The position numbers and the translations under genes were made by a program. A model generated the notes under the pieces. The model saw nothing but the letters and a program-made list of their open reading frames with translations. It searched no databases and was not told where the DNA came from. 64,000 bases of DNA from JAWLFI01 sp964525165 (GTDB lineage: Bacteria; Bacteroidota; Bacteroidia; Chitinophagales; Saprospiraceae), in assembly GCA_964525165.1 (NCBI GenBank), contig CAZGGG010000008.1, forward strand, positions 6,967 through 70,966, in the 5' to 3' direction. This document shows, one piece after another, positions 26,111 to 34,532 of this stretch (within the stretch, counting starts at the first letter, position 1; each line of letters begins with the position of its first letter).

Positions 26111-26818
26111 ATGAAACGTATTGTTGTTTTATCCGGAGCAGGTATGTCGGCCGAGAGTGGTCTTTCTACATTTCGCGACTCCGGGGGCTTATGGGAAGGA
26201 TATGATGTTATGGAGGTGGCTAGTCCTCAAGGATGGGCCGATAACCCGGAACTTGTTCTAGAATTTTATAATCAGAGAAGAGCTCAGCTTTTAACTTCCA
26301 AGCCGAATGCTGCCCATCAGGCTTTGGCTGCTTTTGAAAGGGAGTCTGATATAGCAATGGATATCATTACACAAAATGTGGATGACTTGCATGAAAGAGC
26401 GGGTTCCCAAAACGTACTTCATTTGCATGGGGAGCTTCTGAAGGCTAGGAGTTCTGTAGATCCTAAGCTGGTATATCCCTGGAATAAGGATATGGTTTTG
26501 GGGGATATCTGCGAGAAAGGTAGTCAGTTGCGTCCGCATATCGTATGGTTTGGCGAAGAGGTTCCTATGATTCCTATGGCTGCCGAGCGGGTGAGATTGG
26601 CCGATGCCATGATTATAGTGGGTACTTCTTTGCAAGTATATCCGGCTGCTTCTCTCATTGACTTTTTACCATCGCAAGCTCCTGTCTATTATATTGATCC
26701 GGCTCCCGCCCTGGGGCATGCCGTTAACAGGAACAAGAACTTGAAGGTAGTGGCCCAAACAGCCACGGAAGGTATCCCTACTGTTTTACATCACATAAGA
26801 AAAACGGCAAGCATGTAG
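26111..26818 (+). CDS. cobB: Sir2-family NAD-dependent deacylase (class III, CobB-like)
   Basis: Removes acyl groups from lysines using NAD. The NAD-binding VVLSGAGMSAESGLSTFRD, the TQNVDDLHERAG motif and the catalytic His in LHLHGEL are all present. The FYNQR segment keeps the Tyr-x2-Arg pair that gives E. coli CobB and SIRT5 desuccinylase activity. The four zinc-binding cysteines are missing: only one Cys (DICEKG) remains where two CxxC pairs normally stand. The start at 26111 matches the family's N-terminus; earlier in-frame starts inside nnr would add 40 unrelated residues. The 3' end overlaps the nrdA terminator. Confidence 0.9.
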   Translation: MKRIVVLSGAGMSAESGLSTFRDSGGLWEGYDVMEVASPQGWADNPELVLEFYNQRRAQLLTSKPNAAHQALAAFERESDIAMDIITQNVDDLHERAGSQNVLHLHGELLKARSSVDPKLVYPWNKDMVLGDICEKGSQLRPHIVWFGEEVPMIPMAAERVRLADAMIIVGTSLQVYPAASLIDFLPSQAPVYYIDPAPALGHAVNRNKNLKVVAQTATEGIPTVLHHIRKTASM

Positions 26819-26830
26819 TTGCTTGCCGTT
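26797..26830 (-). terminator. terminator of nrdA, lying inside the 3' end of cobB
   Basis: A 10-bp perfect stem (AACGGCAAGC with GCTTGCCGTT, 8-base loop) at 26803-26830 is followed on the minus strand by TTTTTCTT. It reads out as the end of the nrdBA transcript, while its left arm forms the last codons of cobB. On the plus strand there is no T tract. Confidence 0.75.
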
Positions 26831-26869
26831 CTGAAAGAGATAGCTATCTACCTCCTCTTGGGATGGTTC

Positions 26870-29245
26870 TTATGCGCCGCACATTAAACAGCCATCATCC
26901 ATATTACATACATCCCCTTCATTACTTCCTGAGACATCCTGTACTTGAGCAGTAGCCTCTTCTTTAGCATATTTTTTCTGGTATTGATCGCTCAAGGTAA
27001 ACTTGATCGGATCCACAGCAGCTTTTGTTCTTAGGTAGTACATTCCTGTCTTTAGACCTTTTTCCCAAGCATAGAAGTGCATGCTGGACAGTCTTCCGAA
27101 GGTTGCATTCTCCATAAATAAGTTTAAACTCTGACTCTGGCAAATGTATGCCCCTCTGTCCGCAGCCATGTCGATGATGACTTTTTGGCTCATTTCGTAA
27201 ACAGTCTTGTACAAGTCTTTCAGCTCTTGAGGGATGTCCTCTATATGCTGGATAGAGCCGTTGGCGGCCATGATTGCCTGTTTCATCTCCTCATTCCACA
27301 AGTTCAATTTAATGAGGTCTCTGAGCAAGTGCTTATTTACAATCACATATTCACCGGATAAAGTTCTTCTAGTGTAAATGTTTGAAGTATAAGGCTCAAT
27401 ACACTCATTGTTACCTAAAATCTGTGAAGTGGAAGCTGTAGGCATTGGAGCAAGCAACAAACTGTTTCTTAATCCATGTTCCTTTATTTCTTGCTTCAAT
27501 GCATCCCAATCCCAACGATCCGTAGGTGTTACGCCCCACATATCGTATTGGAGTTCACCTTTGCTGGCAGGGGAGCCTTCATAAGATTGGTAAGTGCCAT
27601 CCTCCTTGGCCATTTGATTAGACTCAGTAAGGGAGGCATAGTAAATGGTTTCAAAAATTTCTCTGTTGAGCTTTCGAGCTTCTGCACTATCAAATGGATA
27701 TCTCAGCATCATGAAAGCGTCCGCAAGACCCTGAACACCAATACCGATAGGTCGATGCCTCATATTGGAGTTTTCTGCTTCCGGTACCGGATAATAATTG
27801 ACATCAATGATTTTATTCAGGTTACGCGTCACCACTCTTGTAATTTCATAGAGCTTTTGATGATCAAACTTGCCATCATTGATAAACTTCGGTAAGGAAA
27901 TAGAAGCTAGGTTACAAACCGCTACCTCATCAGGAGCTGTGTATTCAATAATTTCTGTACAAAGATTGCTGGATCGAATCGTTCCCAGATTCTTCTGGTT
28001 TGATTTTTTGTTCGCAGCATCCTTATATAGGATGTAAGGTGTTCCGGTTTCAATTTGAGATTCAAGAATCTCAAACCATAGATCTTGTGCTTTGATTGTT
28101 CTTCGGGCTCTACCCTCTTTTTCATATTTGTGATAAAGGGCTTCGAACTCTCCCCCATAGCAATCATAGAGACCTGGTGCTTCATTAGGGCAGAACAAGC
28201 TCCATTCTGCATTATTCTTGACTCTTTCCATGAAAAGATCCGGAATCCAAAGCGCGTAGAACAAATCTCTGGCACGCATCTCTTCTTTTCCATGATTCTT
28301 CTTTAATTCAAGGAAGTCATATACGTCGGCATGCCATGGTTCTAAATAAATCGCAAAAGCTCCTTTTCGCTTTCCTCCCCCCTGATCAACGTATCTTGCG
28401 GTATCATTATAGACTCTCAGCATCGGAACGATACCATTGGAAGTTCCTCCGGTCCCTTTGATGTAAGAACCTTTAGCTCGAATGTTATGAATGCTCAAGC
28501 CAATACCTCCGGCAGATTGCGAAATCTTTGCACACCTTGATAAGGTCTCAAATATACCAGGGATGCTATCGTCTGTTGCGCTGAGTAAGAAACAGCTGGA
28601 AAGTTGTGGTTTGGGCGTTCCTGCATTGAATAATGTAGGCGTCGCATGGATAAACCATTTTTCAGAGATAAGATTGTAAGTCTCAATTGCAGCTTCAATA
28701 TCTTCCCCATGAATTCCTACGGCGGCTCTCATGATCATGTGCTGAGGACGCTCTACTACTTTACCGTCCATTCTGAGGAGATAAGATCTTTCTAGCGTTT
28801 TGAATCCAAAATAATCGAAAGAATCATCTCGGCTGTATACGATGGCAGCATCGAGTTTGTCCCGATTTTGTCTGATGATTTCCATCGTTTCATCTCCAAT
28901 CAATCCAGCTTTCTGACCTGTTTTTGGATCGATATAATTATAAAGCTTCTCCATGGTGCCGGAGAAAGACTTATCTGTATTCTTATGGAGGTTTGAGATG
29001 GAGATACGAGCAGCTAATAATGCGTAATCCGGGTGCATAGTTGCCATGTTCGCCGCTGTCTCTGCAGCCAGATTGTCTAATTCTGAGGTAGTTACACCGT
29101 CATAAAGACCCTGGATAACCTTTTTGGCAATCTCAACCGGTTGAATGTGTTTCTGATCTAAACCGTAGCAAAGTTTTTTGACCCGAGCCGTTATTTTATC
29201 AAAGCTTACTTCTTGTCGCTTCCCACTTCTTTTGATGACTTGCAT
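26870..29245 (-). CDS. nrdA: ribonucleoside-diphosphate reductase subunit alpha (class Ia)
   Basis: Large subunit of aerobic ribonucleotide reductase, converting NDPs to dNDPs. It begins with an ATP-cone (VIKRSGKRQEVSFDKITARVKKL), the dATP/ATP activity switch, followed by the catalytic ten-stranded barrel with LSSCFLL (redox Cys), NLCTEI (radical Cys loop) and the PTASTSQILGNNECIEP motif. The C-terminal tail carries the CLMC disulfide pair that thioredoxin regenerates. The 791-residue length is normal. It follows nrdB by 65 bases on the same strand. Confidence 0.96.
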   Translation of the reverse strand: MQVIKRSGKRQEVSFDKITARVKKLCYGLDQKHIQPVEIAKKVIQGLYDGVTTSELDNLAAETAANMATMHPDYALLAARISISNLHKNTDKSFSGTMEKLYNYIDPKTGQKAGLIGDETMEIIRQNRDKLDAAIVYSRDDSFDYFGFKTLERSYLLRMDGKVVERPQHMIMRAAVGIHGEDIEAAIETYNLISEKWFIHATPTLFNAGTPKPQLSSCFLLSATDDSIPGIFETLSRCAKISQSAGGIGLSIHNIRAKGSYIKGTGGTSNGIVPMLRVYNDTARYVDQGGGKRKGAFAIYLEPWHADVYDFLELKKNHGKEEMRARDLFYALWIPDLFMERVKNNAEWSLFCPNEAPGLYDCYGGEFEALYHKYEKEGRARRTIKAQDLWFEILESQIETGTPYILYKDAANKKSNQKNLGTIRSSNLCTEIIEYTAPDEVAVCNLASISLPKFINDGKFDHQKLYEITRVVTRNLNKIIDVNYYPVPEAENSNMRHRPIGIGVQGLADAFMMLRYPFDSAEARKLNREIFETIYYASLTESNQMAKEDGTYQSYEGSPASKGELQYDMWGVTPTDRWDWDALKQEIKEHGLRNSLLLAPMPTASTSQILGNNECIEPYTSNIYTRRTLSGEYVIVNKHLLRDLIKLNLWNEEMKQAIMAANGSIQHIEDIPQELKDLYKTVYEMSQKVIIDMAADRGAYICQSQSLNLFMENATFGRLSSMHFYAWEKGLKTGMYYLRTKAAVDPIKFTLSDQYQKKYAKEEATAQVQDVSGSNEGDVCNMDDGCLMCGA

Positions 29246-29310
29246 TGTCTATATATTTAATTGTTGTTGAGGAGATGTTTGTTTGTGTTTTAAGGGATTC
29301 TTTGAGGTGA

Positions 29311-30297
29311 TTAGAAGTCCTCATCCATAGAGAAAACTTTCTCTTTTTCGTCTGACCCTACCCCGGCTTTTCGGTAGTCTCCTACTCTTTTCTCAAAGAA
29401 GTTGGTTTTACCTTGTAGTGAGATCATTTCCATCCATGGGAATGGATTTTCAGCGTTGAATATTTTTGAGCAATTCAAACTGACCAAAAGTCGATCAGCG
29501 ACAAACTCAATGTATTGGCACATAAGGTCTGAGTTCATGCCTATAAGATTCACGGGAAGTGCATCAGAAACAAATTCTTTCTCGATTTCAACCGCATCGG
29601 CAATAATCTTCTGTACGGTCTCTTCGGGCAATTTATTTTCTATGTGTTGATTGTAGAGCAGACAAGCAAAATCGCAGTGCATTCCCTCATCTCGTGAAAT
29701 CAGTTCATTTGAAAAGCTGAGGCCCGGCATAAGTCCCCTTTTCTTCAACCAAAAGATAGAACAGAAAGAGCCTGAGAAGAAAATCCCTTCCACCGCAGCA
29801 AAAGCAATAAGGCGCTCCTGGAAACTACCCTCTTCAATCCAGCGCATAGCCCAATCTGCCTTCTTCTTCACGCAGTCTAGATTCTCTATAGCATTGAATA
29901 GGAAGTCTTTGTCTTTACCGTCTTGAATATATGTATCAATCAATAAGCTGTAAGTCTCAGAATGAATGTTTTCCATCATAATCTGAAAACCGTAGTAAAA
30001 CTTAGCTTCTGTGTATTGGACTTCATTGACCATATTCTCTGCCAAATTCTCATTGACAATACCATCACTGGCGGCAAAGAATGCTAGTACGTGTTTGATA
30101 AAGTGTCGTTCGTTATCATTCAGCTTGTTATTCCAATCGGTAAGGTCTGCAGAAAGGTCAATTTCTTCTGCTGTCCAAAAACAAGCTTCTGAATCTTTGT
30201 AAAATTTCCATATATCATCATGCTGGATAGGAAATAATACAAAACGATTAGGATTCTCTTTCAATAAAGGTTCTACTGCTGCGTTTTCACTGCTCAT
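29311..30297 (-). CDS. nrdB: ribonucleoside-diphosphate reductase subunit beta (class Ia)
   Basis: Small subunit carrying the di-iron tyrosyl-radical cofactor. Iron ligands appear in AEEIDL, the E-x2-H of MMENIHSETY, and DEGMHCDFA. The Tyr of SETY occupies the radical-bearing position. The tail ending KVFSMDEDF is the segment that docks into NrdA. Length (328) is slightly short of E. coli NrdB (376). It is the first gene of nrdBA, preceded by 367 bases with candidate DnaA boxes and a -7 box. Confidence 0.95.
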   Translation of the reverse strand: MSSENAAVEPLLKENPNRFVLFPIQHDDIWKFYKDSEACFWTAEEIDLSADLTDWNNKLNDNERHFIKHVLAFFAASDGIVNENLAENMVNEVQYTEAKFYYGFQIMMENIHSETYSLLIDTYIQDGKDKDFLFNAIENLDCVKKKADWAMRWIEEGSFQERLIAFAAVEGIFFSGSFCSIFWLKKRGLMPGLSFSNELISRDEGMHCDFACLLYNQHIENKLPEETVQKIIADAVEIEKEFVSDALPVNLIGMNSDLMCQYIEFVADRLLVSLNCSKIFNAENPFPWMEMISLQGKTNFFEKRVGDYRKAGVGSDEKEKVFSMDEDF

Positions 30298-30349
30298 GGA
30301 CTTCTGTATTTGCCGGATTAAAAAATTGTTAAGGTCTAAAAAGGGAAGC

Positions 30350-30357
30350 CAAATGTA
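30350..30357 (-). promoter_or_regulatory. candidate -7 promoter box TACATTTG of nrdBA
   Basis: An exact TAnnTTTG match on the minus strand, 52 bases before the nrdB ATG. A -33 TTG is not obvious. Confidence 0.4.
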
Positions 30358-30540
30358 GAGTGCCGTAAAATTCTAGCCTAATCATATAACAACAACTTTT
30401 ATATATTTTTTAACAATATGTGTTGCTGATTGAATAGTAGTGAACTAGTATACGGCCAACCGTGTATTTCATTCGCTTAAAACCCCTCCTTAGGAACCGA
30501 TGTTAAAGTTAGATAAAAAAAATACTTAATATGATATTCC

Positions 30541-30561
30541 TTATCCACACAATGTGGAGAA
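30541..30561. promoter_or_regulatory. inverted pair of DnaA-box-like sites upstream of nrdBA
   Basis: TTATCCACA (30541-30549) is a perfect DnaA box. Three bases on, the opposite strand reads TTCTCCACA (30561-30553), one base from consensus. The two form the palindromic core TCCACA-CAA-TGTGGA. They lie about 185 bases upstream of the candidate nrdB -7 box. Confidence 0.5.
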
Positions 30562-30664
30562 TGTTTGCTAAGTGTTGATATACAGATATTTGTAGCCGAG
30601 AGCCAATTGTTAACAAACTGTTAGTAACTTAACACAAAATGTTTGTTTCGTCAAACGAATACAT

Positions 30665-31612
30665 CTAAAAAACATCTCTTCTTCTGAAAAACCACAGGAT
30701 AAAGAGACTGGTAGCAATAGATACAATAACGATGATAGGAAAGGCATAAGGACTTTCGCTGAGTGGCAAACTTACATTCATTCCATAAAAAGAAGCCACT
30801 AAAGTGGGAACCATTAATACGATCGTAATGAGTGTTAATCTATTGATGAATGTATTCATATTATTGGATACAATAGAAGCGTAAGCCTCCATCGTTCCAT
30901 TCAAGATGTTGGTATAGACATTTGCCATTTCCAAAGCCTGACTATTATCAATAATGATATCTTCAAAAAGATCCTGCAGGTACTCATTATTCTCGACACT
31001 TAGAAAGTTTACCCGTTTCATTTTCATTTTCAGCAGCTCATTTGCCGAAAGGGAATTCACGAAATACACATAACTCTTTTCGATACGAAGCAGTTGTTTG
31101 AGCTCATAATTGCGCGCACTGTTATACAATTCTTTCTCAATGAGATTCCGTTTCAGGTTGAGTTTTTTCAAGCATTCCAGGAACCGAAATACGACTTGTT
31201 CAAATAGTTGTAAGACAAAAAGTCGCGTATTCGCAGGATTGAAGTTCTTGACTTTTCCTTCGATAAACTTGAGGATGACATCGCTTTCAAAAGAGGTGAC
31301 TGTAATGATCTTATCCTCCACTAGAATGATACCAATAGGTGCTGTGATAAAGATAGCTTCATTTTCCTGATCAATTTCATTTAATACAGGTGTATTGAGT
31401 ACAATCAAACGAATATCTTCTTCCCGCTCATAACGGGAACGCTCATCAATGTCAAGAGAATCTGTAAGGAAATCCAGCGGTATGGTAAATCGAGTAGCCA
31501 ATTGCTCGATCGCTTCGTGATCGAAAGGTGGAGATATGTTAATCCAATTAGAATCCTCCAGTTTTTCCACTTCCTGAAGCGTACCACTTGGCTTTGTATA
31601 ATATTTGATCAT
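30665..31612 (-). CDS. corA: CorA-family magnesium/divalent cation transporter
   Basis: Pentameric inner-membrane channel for Mg2+ and related cations. A long cytoplasmic N-terminal part (about residues 1-250, including the helical KKLNLKRNLIEKELY region) is followed by two C-terminal transmembrane helices. The signature YGMNV comes after the first helix (LITIVLMVPTLVASFYGMNV), and the positive tail FFRRRDVF closes the protein. Length (315) is typical. It is the upstream neighbour of nrdBA on the same strand. Confidence 0.93.
   Translation of the reverse strand: MIKYYTKPSGTLQEVEKLEDSNWINISPPFDHEAIEQLATRFTIPLDFLTDSLDIDERSRYEREEDIRLIVLNTPVLNEIDQENEAIFITAPIGIILVEDKIITVTSFESDVILKFIEGKVKNFNPANTRLFVLQLFEQVVFRFLECLKKLNLKRNLIEKELYNSARNYELKQLLRIEKSYVYFVNSLSANELLKMKMKRVNFLSVENNEYLQDLFEDIIIDNSQALEMANVYTNILNGTMEAYASIVSNNMNTFINRLTLITIVLMVPTLVASFYGMNVSLPLSESPYAFPIIVIVSIATSLFILWFFRRRDVF
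31041..31052 (-). repeat. dispersed word CCTTTCGGCAAA, copy 4 (in corA)
   Basis: Exact 12-base copy on the coding strand of the gene, without the leading G, read as Leu-Ser-Ala-Asn. Confidence 0.6.
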
Positions 31613-31699
31613 CTGACGGAGGCTCCATTATCGTGTTAAAAGTTCTGCATAAACATACGATATCTAGTCCTTTTTTCCATCTCTAAACCAGATCTATCC

Positions 31700-32956
31700 C
31701 TATTTGAATCGCAATGCCTTGACAATATCCATACGTCTAATAATAATGGTCGGGATAAACATGGCCAACATAATGATTACACAAGCCCCGGCATTTAGGG
31801 CAAAAATTTTGAGAAAATCAAACTCTACAGGCGCATAGGATAAGTAGTAGCTTTCTTCATCCATTTTCAAGGGTCTAAAGAAATACTGAATGGCGCATAA
31901 ACCTAATCCGATGAGATTTCCCCACAAAAGTCCGCGTCCTAAAATATAGGCAGCATAGTAAAGAAATATTTTTCTGATAGCTCCAAAGTGGTACCCTAAA
32001 GCCGAAAGCACACCTACTAAATGTGTTCGTTCAAAGATTAAAATCAGAAGTCCTGTAGCCATGTTGATCATGCAAATGAGGATCATTAATATCAATATCA
32101 CATATTCATTGACCTTCTGCAATTCCAGCCATTGAAAGATCGGAAATAGTTTTTGCTTGATGGATCTTGATATCAATTCCGGAGGAAGTACGTCAAAGTA
32201 TATATACTCATTCACCACATCCAGTTCGTCCAGTTGGTTAATCCAAACTTCAAATCCCCCCACCTGATCTTCTGACCAACCATACAACTCCTGCACAAAG
32301 GAAAGAGGAATAAAAGCTAACTTTTGATCATATTCACTGAGTCCTGTATGATAAATGCCCGAGACAGTAAATTTTCTTGGAATCTGCTTGCCATCCTTAA
32401 TCAGGTATAATATGATTTCGTCCGCTAAAGATATTTGAAGTCGTTGCGCGGTGCTACGAGATAGCATGATAGAACGATTACTCGTTTGCCTTTCGGCAAA
32501 AGGAGTCCCCACATCAATATATTTTTGAAAGCGCACCCAATCAAAATCCTGATCGATCCCCTTACACATAATTCCTTCTATATCTTCAGCACCCTTGATG
32601 ATGGCCGGGACATGTGCAAAACTATGGAGGCCACCTAAAGCAGGAGGAAGCTCCCTTTCTTCTGTTTGAAGCGTTTGATCTTTGAGTGCATAAAGAGCAT
32701 GTACCCATTCTTCATTAGTCGATATCGGTACTTCCTCAAATCTTTGAGAGTTGATATGGCTGACATGAATATGCCCCCATAATCCGAACACTTTTTCACT
32801 GATTTCCGTCCTAAATCCCTTAATGACACTTGTGGCAATTACCATAACGGCTATGCTGAGGGCAACGGCTACGGTCGTCAGTTTAATAATGAAACCGGCA
32901 AAGTTATTTCCCGTGGATTGAAAGGTCTTTTGTGATATGATTCTGGCAATGTTCAC
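31700..32956 (-). CDS. LolC/LolE-type FtsX-family ABC permease
   Basis: A 418-residue inner-membrane permease. It has one N-terminal transmembrane helix (FIIKLTTVAVALSIAVMVIATSVI), a large periplasmic domain (about residues 50-265) and three C-terminal helices (FtsX domain, ending IVKALRFK). LolCDE releases lipoproteins from the inner membrane toward the outer membrane. The cognate ATPase is not in the window, so a role in lipoprotein sorting is likely but not certain. The start codon is GTG at 32956, giving MNIARIISQKTFQ, typical of the family. Confidence 0.8.
   Translation of the reverse strand: MNIARIISQKTFQSTGNNFAGFIIKLTTVAVALSIAVMVIATSVIKGFRTEISEKVFGLWGHIHVSHINSQRFEEVPISTNEEWVHALYALKDQTLQTEERELPPALGGLHSFAHVPAIIKGAEDIEGIMCKGIDQDFDWVRFQKYIDVGTPFAERQTSNRSIMLSRSTAQRLQISLADEIILYLIKDGKQIPRKFTVSGIYHTGLSEYDQKLAFIPLSFVQELYGWSEDQVGGFEVWINQLDELDVVNEYIYFDVLPPELISRSIKQKLFPIFQWLELQKVNEYVILILMILICMINMATGLLILIFERTHLVGVLSALGYHFGAIRKIFLYYAAYILGRGLLWGNLIGLGLCAIQYFFRPLKMDEESYYLSYAPVEFDFLKIFALNAGACVIIMLAMFIPTIIIRRMDIVKALRFK
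32488..32500 (+). repeat. dispersed word GCCTTTCGGCAAA, copy 5 (in the LolC/E-like gene)
   Basis: Exact copy on the strand opposite to the gene, which reads it as Phe-Ala-Glu-Arg. This is a third codon phase. Confidence 0.6.
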
Positions 32957-33002
32957 TGCGCAAATATAACCTCTAGAAAAGCAATCAGAAATCTAATCAT
33001 TC

Positions 33003-33179
33003 AAGCTTGTTTTGGAAAAGTACAAGCTTTCTATTTGTCTCTTGAATCTTCAAATAGGCTATTCCGGATTGGAGTAACTTGCCCCACAAGGGGAGTTTTC
33101 ATATAAATTCTTTGCATTGAAAGAGCTTTATAGATGAGCGGAATCGATTTTAAATAGGTCGGGCAATCAACTCTTTCAA
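33003..33179. other. cluster of four inverted repeats upstream of tyrS
   Basis: Four perfect or near-perfect stems follow one another in a gene-free stretch: AAGCTTGT/ACAAGCTT (33003-33029), CTATTTG/CAAATAG (33031-33057), AACT..CCCC/GGGG..AGTT with an ACAA loop and TTTT after it (33076-33099), and TTGAAAGAG/CTCTTTCAA (33117-33125 with 33171-33179). They could be a small structured RNA, with the third acting as its terminator, or DNA sites around divergent promoters. No known RNA family was recognised. Confidence 0.4.
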
Positions 33180-33194
33180 AAATGTGATTTATTA

Positions 33195-33202
33195 TACATT
33201 TG
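33195..33202 (+). promoter_or_regulatory. candidate -7 promoter box TACATTTG of tyrS
   Basis: An exact TAnnTTTG match 16 bases before the tyrS ATG. About 20 bases upstream is TTTC rather than the -33 TTTG. Confidence 0.45.
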
Positions 33203-33218
33203 TGATAAAAGGACTTCC

Positions 33219-34496
33219 ATGGATTTTATAGAAGAAATGAAATGGAGAGGAATGTTACAGGATTCCACTCCAGGCGTCGAAGAGTTCTTATCAGAACAAA
33301 AGACCGTAGGGTATATTGGGTTTGACCCTACAGCCCCTTCATTGACTATTGGAAATTTCGTTCAAATAATGATCCTTACGCTGTTTCAGAGATCCGGTCA
33401 TCGACCTATTGTTCTCATGGGGGGAGCTACCGGAAGAATCGGTGACCCGAGTGGGAAGGATAAAGAACGAGAATTGAAAACAGAAGAAGAGTTAGATGCC
33501 AATCTGGAAAGGCAACTAGAACAGGTTCGTCAATTATTGGATTTTGAGGATCCGGAGACCGGAGCATGGGTGGTGAATAACCTTGATCACTACAAAGACA
33601 TGAACATTCTGGAGTTTCTGCGTTCTGTGGGAAAGACATTAACCATCAACTATATGATGTCCAAGGATTCTGTCAAGAAACGATTGGACACCGGTTTATC
33701 TTTCACAGAATTCTCTTACCAATTGTTGCAGGCTTATGATTTTCAAAGGCTGTATGAGGATCATGGATGCCGCTTGCAAATGGGTGGGAGCGATCAATGG
33801 GGAAATATCACCTCCGGAACAGAATTCATTCGTCGAAATATAGAAGATGCAAAAGCCTTTGCGGTAACCACTCCCCTCTTGACAAAAGCTGATGGCTCTA
33901 AATTTGGGAAATCCGCCGGTGGAAATATATGGCTATCTGAAGAATTAACCAGTCCTTATCGGTTTTATCAATTTTGGATAAATGCTGATGATGCTGACCT
34001 TGAAAAATACATCAAGTATTTTTCATTAAAGTCAAGAGAAGAGATGCTGGAAATGATTCAAATGATCCCGGAAGATCCTCAATCCGTCAAGCGAATGTTG
34101 GCAGAAGAACTGACGGAACGCCTTCATGGATCTGAGTCGCTTGCTTCGGTCCAAAAAGTGGTCTCTTTCTTATTTAACCGAAAATCTAGTGAGGAACAGC
34201 TAAGATCGCTCAGTATTCAGGATTTGGAGGTGATTTCTCATGAAATTCCTTCTTTCCGTTTGCAGTCTGATTTACTCAAGGATTCATTAGAGTTGACAGA
34301 TCTAATGAGTGATGCTACGGAAATCGTAAGTTCCAAAGGAGAGGCCAGAAGAGCTATTAAAGGAAATGCGGTGTCATTAAATAAGAATAAAATAGCAGAC
34401 CAGAACTATACTGTCAGGGAAGAGGATTTAATCCATAATCGGTTTTTGCTTATTGATAATGGAAAGAAAAACAAATACATCTTATCTTTTGAATAG
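33219..34496 (+). CDS. tyrS: tyrosyl-tRNA synthetase
   Basis: Charges tRNA-Tyr. The class I HIGH-type motif appears as SLTIGNF (residues about 43-49) after GFDPTAP, and the KMSKS loop as KFGKSAGGN near residue 230. LQAYDF and QMGGSDQWGNI are the tyrosine-binding regions. A C-terminal S4 RNA-binding domain (about 355-425) begins near SSKGEARRAIKG. The 425-residue length is normal for the TyrRS of this group. It stands alone, with a bidirectional terminator after it. Confidence 0.96.
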   Translation: MDFIEEMKWRGMLQDSTPGVEEFLSEQKTVGYIGFDPTAPSLTIGNFVQIMILTLFQRSGHRPIVLMGGATGRIGDPSGKDKERELKTEEELDANLERQLEQVRQLLDFEDPETGAWVVNNLDHYKDMNILEFLRSVGKTLTINYMMSKDSVKKRLDTGLSFTEFSYQLLQAYDFQRLYEDHGCRLQMGGSDQWGNITSGTEFIRRNIEDAKAFAVTTPLLTKADGSKFGKSAGGNIWLSEELTSPYRFYQFWINADDADLEKYIKYFSLKSREEMLEMIQMIPEDPQSVKRMLAEELTERLHGSESLASVQKVVSFLFNRKSSEEQLRSLSIQDLEVISHEIPSFRLQSDLLKDSLELTDLMSDATEIVSSKGEARRAIKGNAVSLNKNKIADQNYTVREEDLIHNRFLLIDNGKKNKYILSFE

Positions 34497-34497
34497 A

Positions 34498-34528
34498 AAA
34501 AAGCCCGTGTCAATCGACATGGGCTTTT
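34498..34528. terminator. bidirectional terminator between tyrS and msrB
   Basis: A 13-bp stem (AAAAGCCCGTGTC with GACATGGGCTTTT, one wobble, short AATC loop) lies between convergent tyrS and msrB. It has A/T tracts on both sides and serves both transcripts. Confidence 0.85.
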
Positions 34529-34532
34529 CATT

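Larger units (their letters stand above)
30298..30664. other. gene-free stretch upstream of nrdBA
   Basis: 367 AT-rich bases between the corA stop and the nrdB start, both genes running left. It holds a candidate -7 box (30350-30357), a pair of inverted DnaA-box-like sites (30541-30561), a 10-base perfect palindrome TTGTTAACAA (30607-30616) and AT-rich tracts near 30395-30420. No terminator for corA and no small open reading frame was recognised. Confidence 0.6.

Noticed and set aside
30541..30561. NrdR box upstream of nrdBA
   Set aside because: The palindrome TCCACA-CAA-TGTGGA does not fit the NrdR consensus acaCwAtATaTwGtgt.
30298..30664. Chromosomal origin (oriC) at the DnaA boxes
   Set aside because: Only two DnaA-like boxes, no DnaA gene or clear AT-rich unwinding element with repeats, and no dnaN or gidA nearby. 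A regulatory role for nrdBA is simpler.
33076..33099. T-box or tRNA-responsive leader for tyrS
   Set aside because: The stem lies upstream of the likely promoter and has no T-box bulge sequence; T-boxes are not expected in this phylum.
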